DNA from: Myxococcales bacterium
Lineage (GTDB): Bacteria > Myxococcota_A > UBA9160 > UBA4427
Direction: 5' to 3'
Assembly (NCBI GenBank): GCA_022563535.1
Contig: JADFNE010000003.1
Location: forward strand, 1 to 64,000
Length of the DNA: 64,000 nucleotides
A program made the position numbers and the translations under genes. Each line of letters starts with the position of its first letter. The first letter of the stretch is position 1. Under the pieces are notes generated by a model that was not told the DNA's origin, ran no database searches, and was given only the letters and a program-made list of their open reading frames with translations. This document shows positions 1 to 10,004 of the stretch, in pieces.

Positions 1-1
1 T

Positions 2-394
2 TCCCTGGACGGCAGCGCCCAGGGCTATATCGATCGATCCCAATACACGAAGGAGGAACTCGAGCGCGGCGCCACTTTTGCGTTGACGCTGCCGAGTGCC
101 TATATCGCGACCCATCCCGACCATGCGCGCGTGACCCGCGTTTTGCCCACGGGCCCCGAGTCGATCGAAATGCAGGTGGAGTGGTTGTTCCAGCCCGAGG
201 CGCTGGCGGACCCGAATTACGACATCTCGAACGTCACCGATTTCATCAAACAGGTACTGAGCGAGGACGGCGAGATCAGTGAGGTGAACCAAGCCGGAAT
301 GCACTCCGCACCGATGAAGCAGGGCGTGTTGATGCCCGAAGAATACGATGTAAAGACCTACCGAGACTGGCTGTTGGCCGCCCTGAAAGACTGA
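2..394 (+). CDS. Rieske-type ring-hydroxylating oxygenase, large subunit, C-terminal part (5' truncated by window edge)
   Basis: The reading frame is open from the first bases of the window and ends at a TGA at 392-394, so only about the last 130 residues are present. They match the end of the SRPBCC catalytic domain of ring-hydroxylating oxygenase alpha subunits: a VLPTGP strand, a W-L-F-QPEAL segment, a stretch in which an acidic residue precedes E-x-x-Q-x-G-M, and a final E-x-x-x-K-x-Y-x-x-W-L helix. These enzymes use a Rieske 2Fe-2S centre and mononuclear iron to oxidise aromatic or other hydrophobic substrates. The Rieske domain and the iron ligands would lie upstream and cannot be seen. 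An internal TTG at 83 could be mistaken for a start, but homology continues upstream of it. Substrate is unknown. Confidence 0.75.
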   Translation, partial: SLDGSAQGYIDRSQYTKEELERGATFALTLPSAYIATHPDHARVTRVLPTGPESIEMQVEWLFQPEALADPNYDISNVTDFIKQVLSEDGEISEVNQAGMHSAPMKQGVLMPEEYDVKTYRDWLLAALKD

Positions 395-1189
395 CCGAAT
401 AATGGGGTCTGACTCCTTGTTGGCGCTTGCGTGAGTCGGCGTAAGTGAAGGAAGTGGGGCGGTGATGCGATTCGCGCCCTTCTTGTGACCCGGCATACTG
501 GCTTCGGGGAGCTCATCACCGAAGAGAGCCCTGAACGGTCGGATCTCGAATGGCGAATTTTGCGGCGCTATCACGAGAGCGATGAAGACGCACATCGCTA
601 CGAGGCTTATATTGCTGACCAGGGTCCGAGCGCGCTCATCGTGGTCTCACCCAAACGAATCATCAGCTGGGATTTCAACTGAAGGCATCGATGAAATACG
701 ACCTCTACACACCGAACTTCGGATACTTCGGCGCAGCTGGACGGGCCAAGGAGGCCGGACTGCAGATAAATTCCCTGTATTTTCCTCGTAGATCAGGGAT
801 TTCGGTGCGGAGACGAGTTCGCACCATACTGCCTGCACCGCCATTCAGTCTGGTGTTGCAGAGACTTCGCGCGCGCATTCGGATACAGCCTGAGAAAACT
901 CCGCGATTCCGCGGGGTGTTGGCCATTAAGCCATGGCCAACCCGAACCGGAGACGGCGGGTTTCGCGCTCAAAAAGCACAGCGGCCCGCGTTTATCTCTG
1001 TTGCCAAGTTGGGCGGTTCGGGTTCGCTCTTGATTCGCCTCGGTGAAGGGCGCAACCCGGTGAGCAAGAAATAAGCTACACAGCACTCGCCTGCTGATCC
1101 GCGACGATGTCGAACTCACAATTCCCAACTCGCCACATCGCCAGCCGAAAAAATCAATTACCGGTTGTACCTCACCGTGTCAGCGGGAG
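395..1189. other. Gene-poor region between the oxygenase and groEL
   Basis: No convincing gene is seen in this ~800-base stretch. A GTG-started frame at 485-682 (65 codons) has no recognisable family, and longer frames around 690-1128 run through repeat sequence. The segment GGGGTCTGACTCC at about 403 looks like the core of REP-type palindromes. A degenerate dispersed repeat occupies about 768-850. Confidence 0.5.
768..850 (+). repeat. Dispersed degenerate repeat, copy A
   Basis: The segment begins AAATTCCCTGTATTTTCC and continues through a GATCAGGGA element and GAGACGAGTTCGC to a CACCGCCA tail. The same order of blocks occurs at 3631-3719. The two copies share most positions but differ by substitutions and short indels, as expected for old, non-coding repeats. 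It contains the inverted pair TTCCCTG / CAGGGA, so it may form a hairpin. Confidence 0.6.
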
Positions 1190-2845
<1,656 letters not shown>

Positions 2846-2856
2846 CTATTCCAAGT

Positions 2857-3144
2857 CTATTTCAAGACGCCGAGGACGTCGTCCTCACGCATGATCACGT
2901 GCTCGGTGCCATCGAGGGTCACCTCGGTACCCCCATACTGGCCGAAGAGCACGCGGTCCCCTTTTTTGACGTCGAGCTTCTGGAGCTTGCCGTTGTCGAG
3001 GATCTTTCCTTTGCCAACGGCGACAACTTCTCCCTCCTGCGGTTTCTCCTTGGCAGAATCGGGAATGATGATGCCCCCCTTGGTGGTCTCCTCCTCGTCG
3101 ATGCGCTTGACGAGGATCCGATCTTGAAGCGGACGAAGTTTCAT
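2857..3144 (-). CDS. groS: Co-chaperonin GroES
   Basis: Ten-kDa lid of the GroEL chamber; 95 residues, the usual size. It begins [14 protein letters not shown] and contains the mobile-loop segment [13 protein letters not shown] at about residues 17-29, then the V-G-x-G-K and YGGTEV blocks. The ATG at 3144 was chosen over upstream in-frame starts because it has an AGGAGGA ribosome site at ideal spacing and matches the family N-terminus. Upstream lies a ~730-base gene-free leader region rather than another gene, so the operon promoter should be there. Confidence 0.98.
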   Translation of the reverse strand: MKLRPLQDRILVKRIDEEETTKGGIIIPDSAKEKPQEGEVVAVGKGKILDNGKLQKLDVKKGDRVLFGQYGGTEVTLDGTEHVIMREDDVLGVLK

Positions 3145-3876
3145 GGGCCCAGTTCCTCCTATTCTGTGGCGCCGGGAGCTTAGCCCGATTCCGGGTTGGC
3201 GCTGCGGGTCGAGAATCACGCCGCTCGGTTTTGGAAGCGGAAGCAATGATCTACAAGCATCGGATGGCTCCGTCTTCGTGCTCAGTATCCCTCCCGGGCA
3301 TTTTCCGGAGTGGGGTGTTCCCGGAGCCCGTCGTTCATCCACGGCCACACTGAATTACCAGTCAATTTCCTGTGAGTTCTCAATATCGGTACGACGCGGA
3401 ATTATTAGGCTCTTGCCTTCTCGATCTCCCTGTGCGCACTCACGATTCGTCCGCGGACCCGATCCGTCTCTGCCGCACCATCGCCGCAGCTTGAGGGCCG
3501 GTAGCGCCTCCAGGATTACCCTGCTCGTCGAAACGTATTCCCTGCTCCCAATCACAGGGAATTGGTCGCTACGGCCGTGGAAAGGCGTGGGAATTTCGGC
3601 TCTGGTTCCAGCAGGGGAGTCAGATATTGAAAAATTTCCCTGTATTTTCCCTATTGATCAGGGAAACACCCGCAGAGACGAGTTCGCTCCAGACTCCCCC
3701 CACCGCCACTATTTTTCAGCATCGCGTGTCCCCGTGAATCGTTGACGAGAACCTCGCCCTCGAAATAAAATCGTACTCAGCCCATCTCCGTTGGGGTTTG
3801 CTGATTGAGTTCGCTCGGCGAAACGCCGATTCTTCAATAGCGAATCACGCAGATCCGCCCTGGGAACTCGACACGG
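3145..3876. other. Gene-free region upstream of groES, with hairpins and repeats
   Basis: This stretch separates the divergent groESL operon and response-regulator gene. It must hold the promoters of both, but no clear -35/-10 pair or CIRCE operator was recognised. It contains a perfect 8-bp inverted pair ATTCCCTG (3537-3544) / CAGGGAAT (3555-3562) and a second one, TTTCCCTG (3635-3642) / CAGGGAAA (3659-3666), the latter within repeat copy B. Long open frames through it have no family resemblance. Confidence 0.55.
3631..3719 (+). repeat. Dispersed degenerate repeat, copy B
   Basis: Second copy of the element at 768-850: AAATTTCCCTGTATTTTCC, then GATCAGGGAAA, AGAGACGAGTTCGC and CACCGCCA in the same order and orientation. 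The TTTCCCTG / CAGGGAAA pair (3635-3642 and 3659-3666) gives an 8-bp stem with a 16-base loop. A related TTCCCTG hairpin lies 75 bases upstream, suggesting the element may be longer than the part that aligns. Confidence 0.6.
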
Positions 3877-4245
3877 ATGAAACCAAAAATCTTGGTCGTC
3901 GACGATGATGAGTCGAATCGCCTGTTGCTCTGCCTGACCCTCGAAGATCACGGTTTCGAGGCGATCGCAGCGAGTTCCTGCGACGAGGCCCTGGCACTGA
4001 TCGCTGACGCTTCGCCTCGGGCGGTACTCACCGATCACGGGTTGTCGGGCAAGGATGGAATCGACATCTGCTTGGCGATCAAGAACGACCCCGAACTGCA
4101 ATCGATTCCGGTGATCATCACATCCGGGCGCATTGACCCAGATATAATTGAAACCGCCATGGCGGCCGGAGCGGCAAACTGGATCGCCAAGCCCTTCACT
4201 GAAGAAGAGATCCTCTCGGCCCTGCGCGACGCCATCGGATCCTGA
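3877..4245 (+). CDS. Single-domain response regulator (CheY/Spo0F-like receiver)
   Basis: A 122-residue protein consisting only of a receiver domain. Acidic residues D9-D11, the phospho-acceptor D53 (in LTDHGLSG), T82/S83 and K105 (in AKPF) are all at the expected places, so phosphorylation should work. There is no output domain, so it acts by binding a partner, as CheY does for the flagellar motor or as relay proteins do. No histidine kinase gene adjoins it. It is convergent with metX, whose stop is 39 bases away. The partner and pathway are unknown. Confidence 0.9.
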   Translation: MKPKILVVDDDESNRLLLCLTLEDHGFEAIAASSCDEALALIADASPRAVLTDHGLSGKDGIDICLAIKNDPELQSIPVIITSGRIDPDIIETAMAAGAANWIAKPFTEEEILSALRDAIGS

Positions 4246-4284
4246 CATCGTTCGCCGCCCCCCGACTGCATTGGAGCGACCGGT

Positions 4285-5451
4285 CTACAGGTTGGAATGA
4301 TCCGATTCGAGGTGCCGTTTCACGGCACCGCCAACTCGCTCCAGGTCGATCAGAAAGGTGTCGTGGCCGAACGGTGCGTCGAGTTCGAGATACGTCACCG
4401 GACAGTCGATGTCCCTGAGATGGTCCGCCAATTCCCGTTGCTGCCAGACCGGAAACAGCAGGTCCGACTCCACCCCGATCACGAGAGCAGGCGCCCGCAC
4501 GCGATTTCCTGCCTGCGGGCTCCCGCTGTCGATCTCGCTGCCTTGCTCCGGCGCGGTCAGGTCGAACAGATCCATTGCCTTGGAAATATAGAGATAGGAA
4601 TTCGGGTCGTATTGCAGACAGAACTTGTCGCCCTGGTAGGCGAGATATTTTTCAACTTCGAAATCCTCGGCCAGGCTCGGAACAATGCCCTCTTCTACCC
4701 TGTTGCGACCGAATCGATCGAGCCATTCGGGGCCCGAACGATAGGTGATCGTGCCCATCTCGCGCGCCACCCGCAGTCCGCGGTGGGGAAAAGCCTCCCC
4801 GTAGTAGTTGCCCTCTCGCCAGTCGGGATCCGACATCACCGCTTGCCGCTGCACGAAGCGCATGGCGATCGATTGCGGATGGGAGCGCAGTGGAGCAGAA
4901 ATGCTGACGAGGCGGTCTACCCGGTCCGCGGCGATGGACGCCAGCATCAGCGATTGCATCCCGCCCAACGACGCTCCGACAGAAGCGTGAAGTCGGTCGA
5001 TCCCCAGCTGATCGATCAACAAGAGTTGTGCCCGCACCATGTCGCGCACGGTAATGATCGGAAAATCCAATGCATAGGGAACACCGGATCGCGGATCGGT
5101 CGAGGAAGGCCCGGTCGTTCCGTAGCAACCGCCCAGAATATTCGTGCAGATGACAAAGAATCGATCCGTATCGAGAGACAGCCCCGGGCCTATGAAGCGC
5201 TCCCACCAGCCGTCGTGTCCATTCTTGGGCTGGCTCTTGGCGTGGGAGGACGCCGAGAGACCGGTGTGCAGGAGAATCGCGTTGTCTCGCCGATCTGATA
5301 ACTCGCCCCAGGTCTCGTAGGCAATGTTGAGTTCGGGAAGAACCTTGCCCCACTCGCAGCGAAAGGTTTTTTGTGAGTGAAGGGTTTCGTATCCGGAAAC
5401 CACGCGCTCATAGGTCGGCTCGGGTCCCGCCGACGGAATGGGGTTCGACAT
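4285..5451 (-). CDS. metX: Homoserine O-acyltransferase (MetX-type alpha/beta hydrolase)
   Basis: Activates the hydroxyl of L-homoserine by acyl transfer from acyl-CoA, the first committed step of methionine synthesis. The 388-residue protein has the family signature GGCYGTTGPSS, a nucleophile elbow G-A-S-L-G-G, a C-terminal Asp in VESDLLFP and the catalytic His in FGHDTF. The ATG at 5451 fits the family N-terminus and has an AGAGG site upstream; an in-frame start at 5607 would add 52 residues with no similarity. The family includes acetyl- and succinyl-specific members and serine-acting relatives, and sequence alone does not settle which acyl donor or acceptor is used here. No metW follows it. 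Confidence 0.88.
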   Translation of the reverse strand: MSNPIPSAGPEPTYERVVSGYETLHSQKTFRCEWGKVLPELNIAYETWGELSDRRDNAILLHTGLSASSHAKSQPKNGHDGWWERFIGPGLSLDTDRFFVICTNILGGCYGTTGPSSTDPRSGVPYALDFPIITVRDMVRAQLLLIDQLGIDRLHASVGASLGGMQSLMLASIAADRVDRLVSISAPLRSHPQSIAMRFVQRQAVMSDPDWREGNYYGEAFPHRGLRVAREMGTITYRSGPEWLDRFGRNRVEEGIVPSLAEDFEVEKYLAYQGDKFCLQYDPNSYLYISKAMDLFDLTAPEQGSEIDSGSPQAGNRVRAPALVIGVESDLLFPVWQQRELADHLRDIDCPVTYLELDAPFGHDTFLIDLERVGGAVKRHLESDHSNL

Positions 5452-5569
5452 TGGACGTCCTCTCGATCTCTCGATTTCTTGCGATGGCTTGCCCGGGCGG
5501 GTCCGCCGGAGACGGTGCCGCTGGTGAATATACCACGCAAGGGAGAGCAGGAAATCCGCGTCGGGTCGA

Positions 5570-6229
5570 TCAGCGCCCCAAAAAGATCTCTCGAGCCGAT
5601 ACCGCATCCGCCTGGATGAATGAGAGAATCGTATGCAGGCCGACTCGCTTGTTCACCACCCGATGCTGGTAGATCGTATAGATCGACAAACCCGTCTGTT
5701 TGGCCAGCTTTGCGGGCTCGCGCTCTTTGGCGAGCTTTCGGATGCGCGCGGCGATCAACTTCGAACGAGCGTTCCGGGTCGACACATTGCTCGGCAACTT
5801 CTTGAAGTTGCTGTTCTTGATCAGCGCCTCTGGATCGAAATGGCCGTTGCGGATGACGCGCAGAAGCAACTTCAGACTGGGCAGATTTCCCGCCTTGAGG
5901 TTCTTGATGTCGTCGACGTGGGCGCCGGTCAGGGCGGAGGCTTCACCGCGAGTCTTGCCCTTGGATTCCTGGAGGATGCACTGAGCGATCTGGCGGATCT
6001 GGCGGCGGCTGGTCTGACTTCCGCGAGTCTTGGAATCACCACCCGGGGGCCTCCCGGGACCTCGTTTGGCGGCGATCTTCTTCGCCGGAGCCTTCTTCCT
6101 GGCTCCGGCCTTCTTCCGCGGAGATTTCACTGCAGAGGCCTTACGCGTTGAGGGGGTCTTGGCTTTTTTTGCTGTCTTTTTCGCCGCGTTCTTCGCTTTT
6201 TTTGCTGCCACTTTGACTCTTCCTGTCAT
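5570..6229 (-). CDS. Lysine/alanine-rich histone H1-like protein with AT-hook and C-terminal helical domain
   Basis: About 219 residues. Residues 1-60 are an almost continuous run of Lys, Ala and Arg, like bacterial histone H1 tails, followed by an AT-hook-type RGPGRPPGG. The C-terminal ~140 residues look like a helical DNA-binding region: it reads SRRQIRQIAQ, then a segment with DIKNLKAGN, and ends with a LAKQTGLSIYTIYQHR helix-turn-helix-like pattern. I infer a nucleoid or regulatory DNA-binding role. The start is uncertain: ATG at 6229 marks the beginning of the basic tail, while in-frame starts at 6316 and 6334 add 29-35 residues; none has a good ribosome site. The exact family is not recognised. 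Confidence 0.6.
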   Translation of the reverse strand: MTGRVKVAAKKAKNAAKKTAKKAKTPSTRKASAVKSPRKKAGARKKAPAKKIAAKRGPGRPPGGDSKTRGSQTSRRQIRQIAQCILQESKGKTRGEASALTGAHVDDIKNLKAGNLPSLKLLLRVIRNGHFDPEALIKNSNFKKLPSNVSTRNARSKLIAARIRKLAKEREPAKLAKQTGLSIYTIYQHRVVNKRVGLHTILSFIQADAVSAREIFLGR

Positions 6230-6503
6230 TTGCTTTTTGTGATCGACATATGCAGAACCCTCGAGGCTCGTGCCGATCGATTCACAGCCAGCAAGGGTCC
6301 GTCCATGTGTAGTCATTCGACTTTGTAGAATCAAGAGGACTTCGTCAGACTCAACTCGGTCAATCCGTTAGTGTGGCCTATCCCCCGCATCGCGGAGAAC
6401 GAATCACCGGAACAAGCCAACAATTTGTAGGAAATGAAATTTTGTCGTTACACGAAATTGAGTGAAGGTGGCTTCACTGACGGGCTCGACAGAAACTGGC
6501 GGG

Positions 6504-6965
6504 TCAGCGGCCCGCTTGCAACGCAATGACGAGTTTTCCATCGCGAAACTTTTCGGCTCCAATGATGACCATCTGACCTTTTCTGATTCGAAGGTCCGTC
6601 TGGACCAGCCCGCTAATCTCGATCGAGATCAGGGCCCCCGTCGCTTCGACGACGAGGGGTCTGATCCGAAGCCTGCGGCGCGTCGGAAGGTTCAGATCCC
6701 AGACTTGGTCGACAACGAGTTTCACTCGCCTCGTTTCCAGGACCCGAATGCCCTCGTAGCGGAACTGATGCTTCAACTCTGCGTGGAGACGCTCTGCACC
6801 CTTGTCGATCTTGCCGCGCTCAGTGGTCAAGCGGGCAACCAGCACTTCGAGTTCGAAGCCAGGGCCCGGGTCAGCCTGCACGGCCCCGGCCGCGAGACAT
6901 CCGATGGCCAGCGCCGCCACCACTCCCCGCAGCGCGGGAATTAGCGTGTCTAGACCCGTTGTCAC
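6504..6965 (-). CDS. Secreted protein of unknown function in the ECF sigma operon
   Basis: A 153-residue protein with an N-terminal hydrophobic segment (ALRGVVAALAIGCLAAGAVQA) that looks like a Sec signal peptide cleaved after AQA/ADP. The mature part is a basic, mainly beta-strand domain with no family I recognise. GTG at 6965 has GAGGA upstream. It follows the anti-sigma gene by 30 bases on the same strand, so it is probably the third gene of the sigma / anti-sigma operon and may be an envelope component governed by that sigma factor. Confidence 0.65.
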   Translation of the reverse strand: MTTGLDTLIPALRGVVAALAIGCLAAGAVQADPGPGFELEVLVARLTTERGKIDKGAERLHAELKHQFRYEGIRVLETRRVKLVVDQVWDLNLPTRRRLRIRPLVVEATGALISIEISGLVQTDLRIRKGQMVIIGAEKFRDGKLVIALQAGR

Positions 6966-6995
6966 CGTACTTCCTCGCCGATACTCGTACTGATT

Positions 6996-7565
6996 TTACG
7001 CACCTTCTTCTGGCGCCCCGTCTGAATCCATCAACCAGATGATGGTGACATTGTCGGAGTCTCTCGCCACTAGATAGGAGACCCCATTGGTCTTCAAGTA
7101 GCGCAGGGACCCACTCGCGGTTTGGGTTGCAATGTCGGTCTGGAGACTCGGCGTCCCGAGCTTCGACATCTCGTCTTCGCCGTCCAGCGAGATCACCGCG
7201 AGCACAAGCACAGCGACGGCGCCAGCAACCGCCAGTGGAGCCCAATTCCAATCGACCCAGGCCTTGGAGGATCGATACCCCGTGGACAAACCAGCTCGAA
7301 TGCCTCCGCGGTTCGATTCAATTTCCCTGTCGATCCCCGAAAGCGCCGGACCGATTTCCGACCAGGAATCGAGCGTCCGCTGAGAGGAGGTGTCGGCCGC
7401 ATCGACTTCTCGAATCCACTTCGACAAATCGACCAGTTCGGCGAGTTCCCGCCGCAGCTCCGGCGAACTGCGAAGCTTCTGCTCCATTCGCCAGCGTGCA
7501 AAGCGCGAGAGTTCACCGTCGCAATACGCGTGCAGCGAGAGCAATCGTTTTTCGTCCAACTTCAC
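6996..7565 (-). CDS. Membrane-anchored anti-sigma factor
   Basis: 189 residues. The N-terminal ~70 residues have the anti-sigma fold pattern L-x-A-Y-C-DGELS followed by helices with R-R-x-E and SPELRRELA; a single membrane span (WAPLAVAGAVAVLVLAVISL) follows near residue 110, leaving about 60 residues outside the membrane. The complete zinc motif H-x3-C-x2-C is not present, only the His/Cys pair in LHAYC. The GTG at 7565 overlaps the sigma stop by four bases (GTGA) and has GGAGGAA just upstream, showing translational coupling and fixing the start. It should sequester the sigma factor encoded immediately before it. Confidence 0.82.
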   Translation of the reverse strand: MKLDEKRLLSLHAYCDGELSRFARWRMEQKLRSSPELRRELAELVDLSKWIREVDAADTSSQRTLDSWSEIGPALSGIDREIESNRGGIRAGLSTGYRSSKAWVDWNWAPLAVAGAVAVLVLAVISLDGEDEMSKLGTPSLQTDIATQTASGSLRYLKTNGVSYLVARDSDNVTIIWLMDSDGAPEEGA

Positions 7566-8269
7566 GCTGTTTCCTCCGGACTCTGGTTGTCGTCGAACTC
7601 GAAGGGAGTCACCCCCTGTTCGCGCAAAACTTCGCGCAAGCGTTTGCGCGCGTGAAACAAGCGACTCATCACGGTGCCCTTCGGAATCTCGAGCAAGTCC
7701 GCAATTTCGCCGTATCGCAGTCCATCTACTTCGCGCATGACCAGCGTCTGTCGAATCGGTTCGGGCAACGTCTCGATCGCCTTTTGCAGTTGTTCGCGAA
7801 GTTCGCCGCGCTCCATTTCTTCTCCGGGTCCCCGGATCGATGAGGCGAGCGCAGGGGAATCCGACGCTCCGATGTCGGCGCCCAGGGTCCGCTCTTCCTC
7901 CCACTCGACATAACGCCCCGACTTGTCCGCGCGGCGCATGTCGAGACAATGGTTGTAGGTGAGTCGGTACATCCAGGTGCCAAAGGCCGAGCGACCTTCA
8001 AATTTGCGCAGGGCGCGATACGCCTTGATGAAGGCTTCCTGGACCGCGTCCTGGGCCCAGTCGGGGTCTCGCAACAGACGCAGGGCAAGCGCGTGGACCC
8101 GAGTCTCATGACGCTTGACCAGGATGCGAAACGCTTCGTGGTCGCCGTCCCTGGCTCGCAGGACGATCTCGTGGTCGCTGACTTCGTAGTCGCTTGACAG
8201 TCGCGCCGACAAATCCCTGTAGCCCCCCGCGTTCGTGGCCACTGTCGCAATTGTGGCTGCCGCTGTCAT
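7562..8269 (-). CDS. ECF-type RNA polymerase sigma factor (sigma-70 family)
   Basis: About 235 residues from ATG 8269 (an in-frame TTG at 8344 is also possible). Region 2 is clear: D-H-E-I-V-L-R-A-R-D-G-D then WAQDAVQEAFIKAYRAL and FGTWMYRLTYNHCLD. Region 4 has LPEPIRQTLVMREVDGL and the helix-turn-helix YGEIADLLEIPKGTVMSRL. Such factors redirect RNA polymerase to stress or envelope genes and are held by a cognate anti-sigma, encoded next with a four-base overlap. The signal and regulon are unknown. An acidic linker between regions 2 and 4 is longer than average. Confidence 0.92.
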   Translation of the reverse strand: MTAAATIATVATNAGGYRDLSARLSSDYEVSDHEIVLRARDGDHEAFRILVKRHETRVHALALRLLRDPDWAQDAVQEAFIKAYRALRKFEGRSAFGTWMYRLTYNHCLDMRRADKSGRYVEWEEERTLGADIGASDSPALASSIRGPGEEMERGELREQLQKAIETLPEPIRQTLVMREVDGLRYGEIADLLEIPKGTVMSRLFHARKRLREVLREQGVTPFEFDDNQSPEETA

Positions 8270-8377
8270 GGGATTCACCGCCTTCGACTCTGGTTCCCCG
8301 ATTGGACGCACGGGCTGGCCAAAGGATTCATTCCTCGGCGCCAAAAATCCAGTAAGTAATTGATTTAACTACACTTA

Positions 8378-9778
8378 TCATATAAAAGCTGCCAGCAGGG
8401 GATCCTGCTGGCCGCTCGTCTCGTAGTCCCAGCCCGAAACATCATCGAGCCGCGGCGCGCAGGTCGGGCACCAGTAGCCCGCACCGACCAGCAAGCGCGG
8501 ACTCGCCTGGAAGGAATGCCCGCGACCGCAAGTCCAATCGAGTCGCTGCCCAGGGCCTTCGAAAGCTCCGGCTTCGCAGCGACCGCCGCGCGACACCGCA
8601 AAGGCCTTCAGATCGGCGAGATCCATCGCTTCGGGTCGACCGACCGGTGGGGAGTCGGGCGGAGCCGACGCAACGCCCTTGAAGGACGGCCCGTCCCATC
8701 CCGGGATGTCTTCCCACGCTTGCTTCGAACCAAAGAACGCATTCAGATAGGAATCATTGCCCTGTTTTATCCATTTCAGGGGATCGGCCATGCGTTTCAT
8801 GTAGGCCTTGATGAGCGGCTTGGGACAGATCGATCCGCCGAGCTTCATCCAGCGCGGGAACGCGTCGCCGAGCTGCTTCAGGTGGTCCTCGAGACTGTCG
8901 CGAAAATGGCCGAGATAGCCGTTCAGCACGTCGCCGTCTTGATAGTAGCCACAGTGAAAGTTGCGCAGTGCAAACCAGTTGCGGTCGAAGATCGACTGAT
9001 AGTTGCCGAGCCCGAGCAGCGAGAATACCCGCTCCATGTATTCGAAGTAGGTCACGCGGCAACTCGGCCCGCCACTCATATTATAGACACGACACCAGAA
9101 CTCGTCGGGCGCGTCGATCGTCTGGACCAGGCCATAGCCCGCGTCGCGATTGGTGATCAGTTCGATGCGCTGGCCCAGTGGTTGGTGAAACAGAATCGGA
9201 TCGAGCAACGACAGTGTGTCGGGGATCGCAATATAGGTTTGGCGCAGACTCACCCAGTACTTGAGGCCGGATTCGATGACCGCGGTTTCCGCCTCCATCT
9301 TGGTCAGCGCGTAGTAGTCGTGCACGCTGGGCTTCTGGGGGTCGCCCACGTTGATCCATTCGTTCGGCGGCAAGCGATCGCCGTACTGCGCGACGGACGC
9401 CACGTAAACCAGTGGAATGTTCTCGACGCCACCCGGCTCTGCCTTGATCGCGTCGATGATGTTTTGGGTCCCGCCCACGTTGACCTTGCGCGCCATTTGT
9501 GGATTGCGATCTGCGGCCGGAGAAATCATCGCTGCGGGATGCAACACCACGTCAACCCCAGCCACCGCTCGCTTGACGTCCTCTGGATTGGTGAGGTCCC
9601 CCCAGACGATCTCCACGCCCTGCCTGCCGTCGTAGCGCCCAAAATTCTTCTTGTTGATCCTCGAGGGCCGAAGGATGAGACGGGTCTTCAGTCGATCGCT
9701 GCGGCGCAAGAGTTCCTGAAACGCCTCGCTGCCCATGGATCCGGACCCGCCGGTCAGCAAAATCGTACGCTTGGCCAT
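8378..9778 (-). CDS. NAD-dependent epimerase/dehydratase fused to a C-terminal zinc-ribbon
   Basis: 466 residues. The first ~300 are an extended short-chain dehydrogenase: GGSGSMG nucleotide-binding loop at 10-16, an acidic turn GDLTNPEDV, and the catalytic Y-Y-A-L-T-K. A middle region of about 100 residues is not recognised. The last ~70 residues hold a separate treble-clef/zinc-ribbon pattern: GGRC, then W-T-C-G-R-G-H-S-F, then Y-W-C-P-T-C. That pattern is known from small nucleic-acid- or protein-binding zinc domains and is not a normal part of epimerases. ATG at 9778 has GGAGAGGGAA upstream; an in-frame start at 9952 is less likely. Substrate is unknown. Confidence 0.82.
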   Translation of the reverse strand: MAKRTILLTGGSGSMGSEAFQELLRRSDRLKTRLILRPSRINKKNFGRYDGRQGVEIVWGDLTNPEDVKRAVAGVDVVLHPAAMISPAADRNPQMARKVNVGGTQNIIDAIKAEPGGVENIPLVYVASVAQYGDRLPPNEWINVGDPQKPSVHDYYALTKMEAETAVIESGLKYWVSLRQTYIAIPDTLSLLDPILFHQPLGQRIELITNRDAGYGLVQTIDAPDEFWCRVYNMSGGPSCRVTYFEYMERVFSLLGLGNYQSIFDRNWFALRNFHCGYYQDGDVLNGYLGHFRDSLEDHLKQLGDAFPRWMKLGGSICPKPLIKAYMKRMADPLKWIKQGNDSYLNAFFGSKQAWEDIPGWDGPSFKGVASAPPDSPPVGRPEAMDLADLKAFAVSRGGRCEAGAFEGPGQRLDWTCGRGHSFQASPRLLVGAGYWCPTCAPRLDDVSGWDYETSGQQDPLLAAFI

Positions 9779-10004
9779 ATTGATCTTCCCTCTCCTATTT
9801 CGTGCGAGAACTGCAGCGGCAGCACTGTAGCGCGGCGGACTGCCAAGCTGTTGTGGGGATGCGGGCTCCGGGAACATCGACTCCGGAGTCGTGCGTGCGC
9901 CCCGAGTGGCCAGCCCGCAAGGCTCACCCGGTAGCATGTGATTCGCTGGCACTCGGCAGTGCCTCTCGGCAATGCCTCTCTACGCGGTCCAGGGGACGAT
10001 CCGG

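Noticed and set aside
691-1074. 127-codon open frame upstream of groEL
   Set aside because: It includes repeat copy A and is basic low-complexity sequence with no recognisable domain.
3145-3300. CIRCE operator upstream of groES
   Set aside because: The TTAGCACTC-N9-GAGTGCTAA inverted repeat was not found.
3143-3745. Long plus-strand open frame between groES and the response regulator
   Set aside because: It runs through repeat copy B and hairpins, overlaps the groES start and has no family similarity.
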